Source: JBMDXB01 sp048594885 (lineage in GTDB: Bacteria; Acidobacteriota; Vicinamibacteria; Vicinamibacterales; 2-12-FULL-66-21). From it: 64,000 bases of DNA. This document shows, piece by piece, positions 31,022 to 38,540 of the stretch. The notes below the pieces were generated by a model that did no database searches, had not been told where the DNA came from, and was given only the letters and a program-made list of their open reading frames with translations. The first letter of the stretch is position 1. Each line of letters begins with the position of its first letter. The stretch spans positions 1-64,000 of the forward strand of contig JBMDXB010000141.1 of assembly GCA_048594885.1 (NCBI GenBank). Direction: 5' to 3'. The position numbers were made by a program, and so were the translations under genes.

Positions 31022-31165
31022 GCAACGCGAACGGAGCGGAGCGCGCGGCGTCGCGCGCGCGCAGCGCCCGCCACTGCTGGTCGCGCGAGCCTCAACGACC
31101 AGCTCCGGCGAGGTCTCGCCGAAGCGCGACTATCGCGCGAAGGCGGAAAGGGAGCTTGGCGGGGG

Positions 31166-32536
31166 ATGAAATCACGCATTCTCGTCGTTGACGACGAGGC
31201 CGAGATCAGGCGGTCGTTGCGGATGATTCTCGAGTACGAAGGGTACGAGGTCATCGAGGCGTCGAGCGGGCCGGAGGGTGTGGCGCTGGCCGAGCGCGAA
31301 GCGCCGGACCTGGTGTTTCTCGACATCAAAATGCCGGGCATGGACGGCCTCGAGGCGCTGCAGCGGATGCGCGGCGCGAACGAGTCGCTGCCGGTCGTGA
31401 TCATCTCGGGTCACGGCACCGTCAGCACCGCTGTCGAGGCCACGAAGGCCGGTGCGTTCGACTTCATCGAGAAGCCGCTGGCCAGCGAGCGCGTCCTCGT
31501 CACCATTCGCAACGCGCTCGACACGACGCGCCTGCGCGACGAGAATCGTTCGCTCAAGCGCGCCGCCGAAGTGCGGCACCAGATGGTGGGCGAAAGCCCG
31601 TCGCTGAGGCAGATCTGGGACGCCATCAAGCGCGCCGCGCCGACCAATGCGACGGTACTGCTGCTCGGCGAGAGCGGGGTCGGCAAGGAGCTGGTCGCGC
31701 GCGCGGTGCACCGCAACAGCCTCCGCCATCGCGAGCGCTTCGTGCAGGTCAACTGCGCCGCTATTCCCGACGAGCTGATCGAGTCCGAGCTGTTCGGCCA
31801 CGAAAAGGGATCGTTCACCGGCGCGACGGAGAAGCAGATCGGCAAGTTCGAACAGGGCGATCGCGGAACGATCTTCCTCGACGAAGTCGGCGACATGAGC
31901 GCGAAGACGCAGGCGAAGGTCCTGCGCGTGCTGCAGGAGGGGGAAGTCGAGCGGCTCGGGTCGGCGCGGACGATCAAGGTCGACGTCCGCGTGATTGCCG
32001 CCACCAACAAGGATCTCGAGCAGGAGATCGAGAAAGGGACGTTCCGCGAGGACCTCTATTTCCGGCTCAGCGTGATCCCCATCCGCGTGCCGCCGCTGCG
32101 CGATCGGCGCGAGGACATCCCGGCGCTCGTGCGCCACTTCGTCGACCTGTTCAGCCGCGACAACAATCGCCGGCCGCAGCGGTTCACGCCGGCCGCGCTG
32201 GAATACCTGCAGAAAGCGCGGTGGAAGGGCAACGTCCGCGAGCTGAGGAATACGGTCGAGCGGATGCTGATCATGACCCCGGGCGACGTCATCGATGTCG
32301 ATGACCTCCGTGACATTGTCCGGCTTGATAGCAAGCCAGCGGCACCGGATAATGAAAAGGAGCGTCCTGGCACGCTGCGCGAGTTCAAGGAATCAGCCGA
32401 GCGGGCGTTTCTCGTCGGCAAGCTCCGGGAGAACAACTGGAACATCTCGAAGACGGCTGAGGTCATCGGGACCCCGCGCAGCAACCTGTACAAGAAACTC
32501 GAACAGTACGGCATCAGTCAGGAGGCCGACGGATAG
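31166..32536 (+). CDS. NtrC-family sigma-54-dependent response regulator (NtrX/AtoC type)
   Basis: 456-residue regulator. The receiver domain (about 1-120) has DDEAE, phosphoacceptor Asp in LVFLDIKMPG (about 53) and a Lys in FIEKPL. The AAA+ domain has Walker A GESGVGKELVARAVH (about 169-183), the sigma-54 contact loop GSFTGA in HEKGSFTGATEKQ (about 215), Walker B IFLDEVGDM and the WKGNVRELRN sensor II region. The C-terminal Fis-type helix-turn-helix is WNISKTAEVIGTPRSNLYKKL. No histidine kinase is adjacent. The stop codon is followed 4 bases later by the RNase P RNA. Confidence 0.93.
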   Translation: MKSRILVVDDEAEIRRSLRMILEYEGYEVIEASSGPEGVALAEREAPDLVFLDIKMPGMDGLEALQRMRGANESLPVVIISGHGTVSTAVEATKAGAFDFIEKPLASERVLVTIRNALDTTRLRDENRSLKRAAEVRHQMVGESPSLRQIWDAIKRAAPTNATVLLLGESGVGKELVARAVHRNSLRHRERFVQVNCAAIPDELIESELFGHEKGSFTGATEKQIGKFEQGDRGTIFLDEVGDMSAKTQAKVLRVLQEGEVERLGSARTIKVDVRVIAATNKDLEQEIEKGTFREDLYFRLSVIPIRVPPLRDRREDIPALVRHFVDLFSRDNNRRPQRFTPAALEYLQKARWKGNVRELRNTVERMLIMTPGDVIDVDDLRDIVRLDSKPAAPDNEKERPGTLREFKESAERAFLVGKLRENNWNISKTAEVIGTPRSNLYKKLEQYGISQEADG

Positions 32537-32540
32537 ACAA

Positions 32541-33034
32541 ATCCGCTGCAGTGGGCCAGACGATCGCGTCTGGGGTCAGATCTCGATCTTCTCGCGAACG
32601 GCGCGAGACCGCGAGAAGATCGAGATCTGACCCCAGCCGAGGAAAGTCCGAACTCCGCAGGGCAGTGCGCCGGGTAACGCCCGGTCGGGGCAACTCGAAG
32701 GAAAGTGGCACAGAAAAGACACCGCTGACGCGGGCAACCGCAAGCAAGGGTGAAAAGGTGCGGTAAGAGCGCACCGCGCCGGTGGCAACATCGGTGGCAG
32801 GCAAAACCCCGCACGGAGCAAGGCCAAATAGGGAGGTCACGCACGCCGAGCGCAAGCGAGGCGGGCGATCGAACGGCCCGTTCGAAGCACTTCCGGGTAG
32901 GCTGCTCGATCCTGTCAGTGATGACAGGGCTAGAGGAATGATCGTCATCCGCCGGAATTCGCCGGAGCCGCAAGGCGACGGTGGACGACGGCGGGGACAG
33001 AATTCGGCTTACGGCCCGCTGCAGCGGGCTTTTT
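32541..33034 (+). ncRNA. rnpB: RNase P RNA, bacterial type A, with an extra palindromic helix
   Basis: Catalytic RNA of RNase P, which removes 5' leaders from pre-tRNA. Conserved core elements appear in order: GAGGAAAGTCC (P4 5' side) at 32638-32648, GGGTAACGCC, GGTGAAAAGGTGCGG, GGTAAGAGCGCACCG, GGAGCAAGGCCAAATAGGG, GGGTAGGCTGCT, TAGAGGAATGATCG and ACAGAATTCGGCTTAC (P4 3' side). P1 pairs 32543-32557 with 33013-33028; its 3' strand is self-complementary and is followed by TTTTT, so it doubles as terminator. A 67-base perfect hairpin (32570-32636) sits where P2/P3 would be. End positions are estimates from P1. Confidence 0.93.
32570..32636. repeat. 27-bp perfect inverted repeat within rnpB
   Basis: Positions 32570-32596 (starting CTGGGGTCAGATCTCG) are the exact reverse complement of 32610-32636 (ending GAGATCTGACCCCAG), with a 13-base loop. 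The element ends one base before the conserved P4 sequence. Its size and perfection look like a mobile palindromic element rather than an ordinary P3 helix. Confidence 0.85.
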
Positions 33035-33073
33035 CGTGTACGATCTCTGCTCTTTGCAGAGCCGGAGGTCATC

Positions 33074-34228
33074 GTGATCCGCAGGTCCGTCCTGCCCGCA
33101 CTCGTTCTGTCCATCGCAGCGCTCGCGGTCGCCGTCGCGCAGCAGACGCCCGGTCAGCTTCGGCCGCGCCCCGGCCAAGGCCGCCAGCCTGAATTCCCGG
33201 CGCCCTCGATCGTCGATTACAAGCCGCGATCGACCCTCGTCGTTCCGCAACATCCGGTGCCGCGCGCGAAGTTCCCCGTCGTCGACATGCACGCGCATGC
33301 GCCCGGTTTGAACACGGTCGAAGGCGTCAAGCGCGTGATCGCGGCGATGGATCCCTTGAACCTGAAGGTCCTCGTCAATGCCGGCGCGTCCGGATCCACC
33401 CTGGCGCAGCAGTTGGCGGCCATCGAGCAGGCCGGCTACAAGCAGCGCTTCGCGATCTGGGCGAGTCTCGGATTCCGCGAGGTCGGGCCGGGATTCGGCG
33501 CGAAGGCCGCCGCGCAGCTCGAAGCCGACGTCAAGGCAGGCGCGGTGGGCATCGGCGAAGTGGGCAAGAACCTCGGGCTGCGCACGCGGAAGGCGGATGG
33601 ATCGCGGCTGGCGGTCGACGACCCGGAGCTCGATCCTATTTGGGCGGCCTGCGCGCGGCTGAAGGTTCCGGCGTTCGTGCACATCGGCGAGCCCTCCGAG
33701 TTCTTCCAGCCGCTGGACCTGCAGAACGAGCGCTGGCTCGAACTGGCGCTCTTCCGTGACCGCCGCTACTTCGATCGGTCGCAGAATCCCAGCTTCGAGG
33801 AGCTGATCGCCGAGCGCGATCGCATGCTGATGAAGCACCCACACACGACGTTCGTCCTGGCGCACATGGGATGGCAGGCCAACGATCTGACGAAGCTCGG
33901 CGCGCTGATGGACAAGCTGCCGAACCTGCACGCGGAAGTCGGCGCGATCCTCTACGATCTCGGCCGCCAGCCGCGCACGGCGCAGAAGTTCTTCACGAAG
34001 TACCAGGACCGCCTGCTGTTCGGCAAGGACAGCTTCCAGCCCGACGAGTATCCGTACTACTGGCGCGTGTTCGAGACCGCGGACGAGTATTTCGACTACT
34101 ACCGCGACTATCACGCATTCTGGAAGCTGTACGGCATGGATCTGCCCGACGCCGTGCTGAAGAAGCTCTATTACCAGAACGCCCTGCGCATCATTCCAGG
34201 ACTCTCGAAGGAAGGGTTCCCGAAGTGA
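33074..34228 (+). CDS. Exported amidohydrolase (Amidohydro_2-type TIM barrel)
   Basis: 384-residue metal-dependent hydrolase with a signal peptide (about residues 1-24, ending AVAVAQQ). Metal-binding signatures include VVDMHAHAPG (about 72-81), a His in FVHIGEPS (about 200), VLAHMG (about 265) and a Asp in FGKDSFQP (about 318). The GTG at 33074 was chosen because a GGAGGT ribosome site lies 5 bases before it; the longer open frame would overlap the RNase P RNA. Substrate is unknown; family members include decarboxylases and lactonases. The stop codon overlaps the next gene's start (TGATG). Confidence 0.82.
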   Translation: MIRRSVLPALVLSIAALAVAVAQQTPGQLRPRPGQGRQPEFPAPSIVDYKPRSTLVVPQHPVPRAKFPVVDMHAHAPGLNTVEGVKRVIAAMDPLNLKVLVNAGASGSTLAQQLAAIEQAGYKQRFAIWASLGFREVGPGFGAKAAAQLEADVKAGAVGIGEVGKNLGLRTRKADGSRLAVDDPELDPIWAACARLKVPAFVHIGEPSEFFQPLDLQNERWLELALFRDRRYFDRSQNPSFEELIAERDRMLMKHPHTTFVLAHMGWQANDLTKLGALMDKLPNLHAEVGAILYDLGRQPRTAQKFFTKYQDRLLFGKDSFQPDEYPYYWRVFETADEYFDYYRDYHAFWKLYGMDLPDAVLKKLYYQNALRIIPGLSKEGFPK

Positions 34229-35169
34229 TGTCGCAGTATCTCGTCACCGGCGGCGCCGGCTTCATTGGCTCCCATCTGGCCGAAGAGCTCGTCCGCCGTG
34301 GCCATCACGTGCGCGTCGTCGACTCGCTGATTACCGGAAAGCGCTCCAACCTCGATCACGTGCCGGGCGTCGATTTCCTCGAAGGTGACCTGGTGGATCT
34401 CGACGTCGCGCGGCGCGCCGTCGAGGGCTGCGAGTTCGTGCTGCACCAGGCGGCGATCCCCTCGGTGCCGCGCTCGGTGCGGGATCCGATCGCCACCCAT
34501 CGCGCCAACGTGGACGGCACGCTGAACGTGCTCGTGGCCTCGAAGGACGCCGGTGTCCGCCGCGTCGTCTTCGCCGGGTCGTCGTCGGAGTACGGCGACG
34601 CGGCGACGCTGCCGAAGCACGAAGATCTGCCGCCCGACCCGCTCTCGCCCTATGCGTTGCACAAGGTGATCGGCGAGCAATACCTGAAGCTCTTCACGAA
34701 GCTGTACGGCCTCGAGACCGTCAGTATCCGCTACTTCAACGTCTTTGGTCCGCGGCAGGATCCGTTCTCTCAGTACTCCGGCGTCATTTCGCAGTTTGCC
34801 ATGGCGCTGCTCGAGAACCGCCCGCCGAACATCTACGGCGACGGCGGGCAGACCCGCGACTTCACCTATGTCGCCAACGTGGTCGACGGCGTGCTGCGCG
34901 CGTGCGAGGCGCCCGGCGTGAGCGGCGAAGTCATCAACGTCGCCACCGGCGGACGCATCTCGCTCAACCGGCTGCTCCAGACGATGAGGGAGCTGGTGGG
35001 GGTGCAGGTGGAGCCGAAGTACTGCGAGCCCCGCGCTGGTGACGTGCGTGACTCGCAGGCCGACATCAGCAAAGCCCGCCGACTCCTCGGCTATGAGCCG
35101 ACCGTGTCCTTCGCAGAAGGGCTCCGCCGCACGATCGACTGGTACCGCACCAGCGCCGTTCGCGCCTGA
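34228..35169 (+). CDS. NAD-dependent sugar-nucleotide epimerase/dehydratase
   Basis: 313-residue extended short-chain dehydrogenase of the GalE/WbpP group that remodels UDP- or dTDP-sugars for glycans. The Rossmann motif is TGGAGFIGSHLAEE (about 7-20). The catalytic Ser lies in FAGSSSEYGD (about 118) and the Y-x-x-x-K pair in SPYALHKVIGE (about 143-147). The substrate loop includes FNVFGPRQDPFSQYSGVI, typical of UDP-GlcNAc/UDP-Glc 4-epimerases. It is translationally coupled to the amidohydrolase gene. The exact sugar is not determined. Confidence 0.9.
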   Translation: MSQYLVTGGAGFIGSHLAEELVRRGHHVRVVDSLITGKRSNLDHVPGVDFLEGDLVDLDVARRAVEGCEFVLHQAAIPSVPRSVRDPIATHRANVDGTLNVLVASKDAGVRRVVFAGSSSEYGDAATLPKHEDLPPDPLSPYALHKVIGEQYLKLFTKLYGLETVSIRYFNVFGPRQDPFSQYSGVISQFAMALLENRPPNIYGDGGQTRDFTYVANVVDGVLRACEAPGVSGEVINVATGGRISLNRLLQTMRELVGVQVEPKYCEPRAGDVRDSQADISKARRLLGYEPTVSFAEGLRRTIDWYRTSAVRA

Positions 35170-35412
35170 GCGGCGCACGCATACCCGGCCTTTTGCCGGG
35201 TCTGCGACGAGCCGATGCGGTGACTGCAGTTGACGGCCTGGACGCGAGCTCGCTTCTGCCAGACCGGTCGTAGCCGCGATCGCGCCGGGACCTTCATGCC
35301 GGTCAGCAGCTTGGGGCGACGTGTGGTGACGCTCCAGGACGGGCCGTCGGCTTGCCGTCCTGGCTCGCGTGCGTGTGTTCCTGATGGTGTGGGTCGTGGC
35401 GCTCTCGCGTCC
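35170..35412. other. Intergenic stretch with one hairpin
   Basis: A 7-base stem (ACCCGGC/GCCGGGT, 35183-35201) with a T-rich loop follows the epimerase stop codon but is not followed by a T-run. The rest contains no recognisable RNA gene. A hydrophobic run in a different frame at 35369-35407 may be the lost signal peptide of the next gene. Confidence 0.5.
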
Positions 35413-35886
35413 GTGGAGTGGCGGCAGCAGCCGGCTGGCGATCTCTCGAACGAGATCGTGTTCATCGACGGCGAGCGTCAGCCGGACCTCGTTCCGCAAT
35501 GGCGTGTCTGGGAATACGCGCTTCGGGTGTTCGCTCGCGGTGCGAAGCTGCTCCCGTCCGCGCTTGCCGGCCGCCTTACAGCGGACGAGTCGTCGCGGCT
35601 GTTCCGTGAAGCGGAGGCACATCTGAGGCGCGAGGCGGCGCTGCGAGACTATCTGCGGCGCCTGTCGCTGCTCGTCATTCGTGAGACGGGAGAGGCGATT
35701 GACGAGCGGCGGAGGATCGCCGCACTCGAATACCGCCGCGGCGTGCTGGAGAGCCGCGATCGTCTGCTCGGAGCGCTCGCGCCGCCGGCGCGGGCGGCGC
35801 TCGACGCGTTCGTCACGTCGCAGAAAGCACGTGTCAAGCTCGCCATCAGCAAACGCGAGCTGGCGTGGTACCTGCGGCCGGAGTGA
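35413..35886 (+). CDS. Hypothetical protein, possibly 5'-frameshifted
   Basis: About 157 residues from a GTG at 35413. The conserved-looking start is NEIVFIDGERQPDLVPQW, followed by a helical, Arg/Glu/Ala-rich protein (LFREAEAHLRREAALRDYLRR, ALDAFVTSQKARVKLA). I do not recognise a domain. A secreted protein is plausible, because a hydrophobic run (RVFLMVWVVALS) with its own GTG lies just upstream in another frame (35369), as if a one-base indel had separated a signal peptide from the body. The frame is open further upstream (to 35230) without a convincing start. Confidence 0.5.
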   Translation: MEWRQQPAGDLSNEIVFIDGERQPDLVPQWRVWEYALRVFARGAKLLPSALAGRLTADESSRLFREAEAHLRREAALRDYLRRLSLLVIRETGEAIDERRRIAALEYRRGVLESRDRLLGALAPPARAALDAFVTSQKARVKLAISKRELAWYLRPE

Positions 35887-35898
35887 CGCGAGCGGCGT

Positions 35899-36771
35899 TT
35901 ACTGCAGGCCGAAGCCGCAGGTCTCGGCCGTGCGGGGAAGGTCGTACAGCACGGCGGCCTCTCCGCGCTTCGCGATCTCGCCCTCGAAGTGGCGCACGAT
36001 CAGGTCGCGCCGCGCGAGGATGGCTTCGATTTCCGGCTTCCCCAGCCAGCGGCCAAGCCGCTCCTGAAGCGTGCCGGCATCGAGCTGCCGCAGCCGTTCG
36101 AGCAACCGACGGTCGCTTTTGAAGAGCGCCTTGGGGTTCTGCAGCTTCGCCGTCCAGCGGAAGGCGCGGGAGAAGTCAATCATCCAGATCCGCCAGTCCT
36201 TCGTGATCAGCATGTTCGTGAGGTTCGGATCGGTGTCGTAGATCAGTTGGTGGAAGATCCGCATGGCGTAGATCTCGGCGTTCCAGCGGGCTGGATCGGG
36301 TGGCTGGATCTTCTTCCGGTAACGGTCGCGTCCCATCATCGCGTCGGCGATCCACCACGTCACCGACGCATCCTTGCCGAGGACGTTCCGCTCGACGTAA
36401 GGCGGCACCATGTTCAGCTGCAACAGCTTCGCGAGCTCGTAACCCGCGACGTTGAACTGCCATGAGTCGCGGAAGTTGAGCTCCGTTCCGCGATCGCTCT
36501 CGAACACGAGCTGCTTGATGTCCGTCGTTTGAATCGCGGCATCGTGGCGCAGCGAGCCGTCGAAGAGCGTGGCGCGCTTCGGAACCGTGATGCCGACCGG
36601 CAGGTCGCGCTGCGACAGGATGCGCGCGGTCTTGAGGAAGCCCTCCATCTCGGCGCACCCGAGCGTGCGGGCCGCCGCCGGAACGTCCTGCGCATGTCCC
36701 GCTCCCGCGAGCGCCAGCCACAGGAGCCCGACGCTCTCGATCACCGCGAACGCGTGTAGACGTCTCGCCAT
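35899..36771 (-). CDS. Secreted protein with a protein-kinase-like catalytic loop
   Basis: 290-residue protein with an N-terminal signal peptide (about 1-28, ending GAGHAQD). The C-terminal half carries YDTDPNLTNMLI (about 198-209), which fits the kinase catalytic loop Asp-x4-Asn, followed by WMIDFSRAF (about 215-223), which fits the metal-binding Asp of the DFG position. The middle has LNFRDSWQFNVAGYELAKLL and PPYVERNVLG, resembling the HipA/PI-kinase/FAM20-like N-lobe to C-lobe transition. The expected ATP-anchoring Lys in the segment HDAAIQTTDIK is not clearly placed. It could be an active envelope kinase or a pseudokinase. It is convergent with the hypothetical gene at 35413. Confidence 0.6.
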   Translation of the reverse strand: MARRLHAFAVIESVGLLWLALAGAGHAQDVPAAARTLGCAEMEGFLKTARILSQRDLPVGITVPKRATLFDGSLRHDAAIQTTDIKQLVFESDRGTELNFRDSWQFNVAGYELAKLLQLNMVPPYVERNVLGKDASVTWWIADAMMGRDRYRKKIQPPDPARWNAEIYAMRIFHQLIYDTDPNLTNMLITKDWRIWMIDFSRAFRWTAKLQNPKALFKSDRRLLERLRQLDAGTLQERLGRWLGKPEIEAILARRDLIVRHFEGEIAKRGEAAVLYDLPRTAETCGFGLQ

Positions 36772-37014
36772 CGGTCTCCTCCCGTTTCCGCGACGCGCCG
36801 CCTACTCTACCGCTTCTTCCCGGCAATCGTGAGCGCGAATGGCTAACGCCCGCCGGTCGAGCAGTTTGAACCGACAGCGCGCGTGCGCCGCAGGCGGGCA
36901 GCCTCCTTGCCTCGTGGCGGTGCGGTCCCGGCGGCGAGGAACGATCCGTGTCCGACCCCTCTGGCGCGGCCCAGTCGCCTCGCGGGACCTTCACTTTCTC
37001 ACTGGAGGACAGCA

Positions 37015-37368
37015 ATGCGTCGAGTGATTTCTGCGTGCGCGAGTCTCGTGATCGTCGGGTTGCTCCTCGCCGGAGGGGCACCCGCCTCGGCGGAGCCGCA
37101 GGACAAGCCGGCCAACGGGAAGGCGTCGGCGGCACCTGCGCCGCCCATCAACCTCAATACCGCGACCGTCCAGCAGCTCGAGTCGCTGCCGGGCGTCGGC
37201 CCGGCCACGGCGAAGCGGATCCTCGAGTACCGCCAGAAGAACGGCAGCTTCAAGAAGGCCGAGGAGCTGATGAACGTCAAGGGCATCGGCGAGAAGAGCT
37301 TCCTCAAGCTGAAGCCGTACGTCACGGTCTCCGTCGAGAAGACCGAGCGTCCGGCGGAGCGGCAGTAG
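37015..37368 (+). CDS. ComEA-like exported helix-hairpin-helix protein
   Basis: 117-residue protein with a signal peptide (about 1-26, ending APASAEP), a short Ala/Pro/Lys linker, and a ComEA domain with two helix-hairpin-helix motifs: INLNTATVQQLESLPGVGPA and KKAEELMNVKGIGEKSFLKL. ComEA proteins bind double-stranded DNA in the periplasm during uptake. Here it is followed 56 bases later by a pseudopilin gene, which supports a role near DNA uptake or pilus machinery. A GGAGGA ribosome site precedes the ATG. Confidence 0.88.
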   Translation: MRRVISACASLVIVGLLLAGGAPASAEPQDKPANGKASAAPAPPINLNTATVQQLESLPGVGPATAKRILEYRQKNGSFKKAEELMNVKGIGEKSFLKLKPYVTVSVEKTERPAERQ

Positions 37369-37424
37369 TCTCGTCGATCGGGCCGGAAGGCTGCTGCGGC
37401 CTTCCGGCTCCCGCGCGCCGTGCC

Positions 37425-38027
37425 ATGCATCGCCCGACGCTCGCCGTCCGTGCCCCTGCGGATCACGGTCACACGCTTCTCGAGCTTCTTTTCGTCTTCA
37501 GTCTGATCGCCACGATCGTCGGCATCTCGATGCCGGTGCTGTCCGACACGATCGACGCGCTCCGCACGGCGTCGGCGGCGCGTTACCTGGCCGGCCGCGT
37601 GCACCTTGCGCGGCTCGAAGCGGTCAAGCGCTCCACGTACGTCGCCCTGAAGTTCGAGCAGGTCGGGAGTGATTATTCCTTTGCGACGTACATCGACGGA
37701 AACGGCAACGGGGTACGAACGGCGGACATCCGCTCCGGCCTCGATCCAGTACTGCATCCCGAGGAACGTCTCCATTACAACTTCACGGGCGTGAGCTTCG
37801 GATTGATGGCGGGCGTGCCAGAAATCGACGGGCCGGCGGTGTCGCAGGACGGCGTTCGCGTCGGCGCCGCGCGCATCCTCTCGCTCGGCGCGAACGGCAC
37901 CGCCACGGCGGGCACGCTCTATCTGCACGGCCGCCGGCGCCAGTATGCCGTCCGAGTGCTCGGCGTCACCGCGCGCACGCGCGTGCTGTTCTACAACTTC
38001 ACGAACAAAAAGTGGATCAGCAGGTAG
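37425..38027 (+). CDS. Type IV pilin-like pseudopilin (GspH/FimT type)
   Basis: 200-residue prepilin. The prepilin peptidase and methylation motif is DHG|HTLLELLFVFSLIATIVGI, with Gly before the cleavage site, His in place of the usual Phe, and the conserved Glu at mature position 5. The body is a beta-rich GspH/FimT-like domain (RVHLARLEAVKRSTYVALKF, DGNGNGVRTADI). Such minor pilins prime type II secretion or type IV pilus assembly. The ATG at 37425 gives a 14-residue leader. No other pilus genes are adjacent, so it may serve machinery encoded elsewhere, together with the ComEA-like protein. Confidence 0.85.
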   Translation: MHRPTLAVRAPADHGHTLLELLFVFSLIATIVGISMPVLSDTIDALRTASAARYLAGRVHLARLEAVKRSTYVALKFEQVGSDYSFATYIDGNGNGVRTADIRSGLDPVLHPEERLHYNFTGVSFGLMAGVPEIDGPAVSQDGVRVGAARILSLGANGTATAGTLYLHGRRRQYAVRVLGVTARTRVLFYNFTNKKWISR

Positions 38028-38540
38028 CCGTTCTTTCTGCGCGCAACGCCGGCGGGCACACACCACCCGGTCCGGATTCGCTGCTCGAACCTGGTGTACG
38101 TGGATTGCGCCAGCTGCCAAAGGACAGACCCCCGGAACCTGACGATTGTGGAGCTCATCCGTAATGCACCCGTAACGTGCGACTCCGAAAAAAGCATGTT
38201 CATGCGTGGAAGCCAATGGTTCAGGGGAGTAGTGTCTGACTGCGTGGTGCGAGAACGGTTCGACGCACTTTGGCCCAATGGCTAAAGATGCCGCTGAGGA
38301 CATCTGGATTGCGTCCTTCGGTGGCGAGCGACGGGCAGGACGTCATCGATGACATCTTGCTCGGTGACTCCGAGGACCGCCTCGTCCACATCATAGAAAC
38401 GGAACGGCACAGGTGAGGAAGCCGGAAAGATCGACCCCGGTACGACGGCACACCAGCGGCTGCTCGACCATCGATCGTCATATCTCTCGTCGGGTACGAA
38501 ACTCGCCTCCGGGCCCATCCGCTGAGAGAGGAGGTTCCCA
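38028..38540. other. Long non-coding stretch at the left edge of the accessory island
   Basis: 513 bases without a supportable gene. It holds the left copy of an 18-base direct repeat (38080-38097) and, after it, short open frames of no recognisable content. A purine-rich GAGAGAGGAGG ribosome site lies at the very end for the next gene. No tRNA or integrase is visible. Confidence 0.6.
38080..38097. repeat. Left copy of an 18-bp direct repeat bracketing the island
   Basis: GCTGCTCGAACCTGGTGT occurs here and again at 41635-41652, in the same orientation, 3.56 kb apart. Similarity continues imperfectly for about 13 bases downstream. Confidence 0.8.

Noticed and set aside
38094..38285. Short open frame of 63 codons at the left edge of the island
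   Set aside because: No ribosome site, no conserved motif, and it includes the direct repeat; not supportable as a gene.
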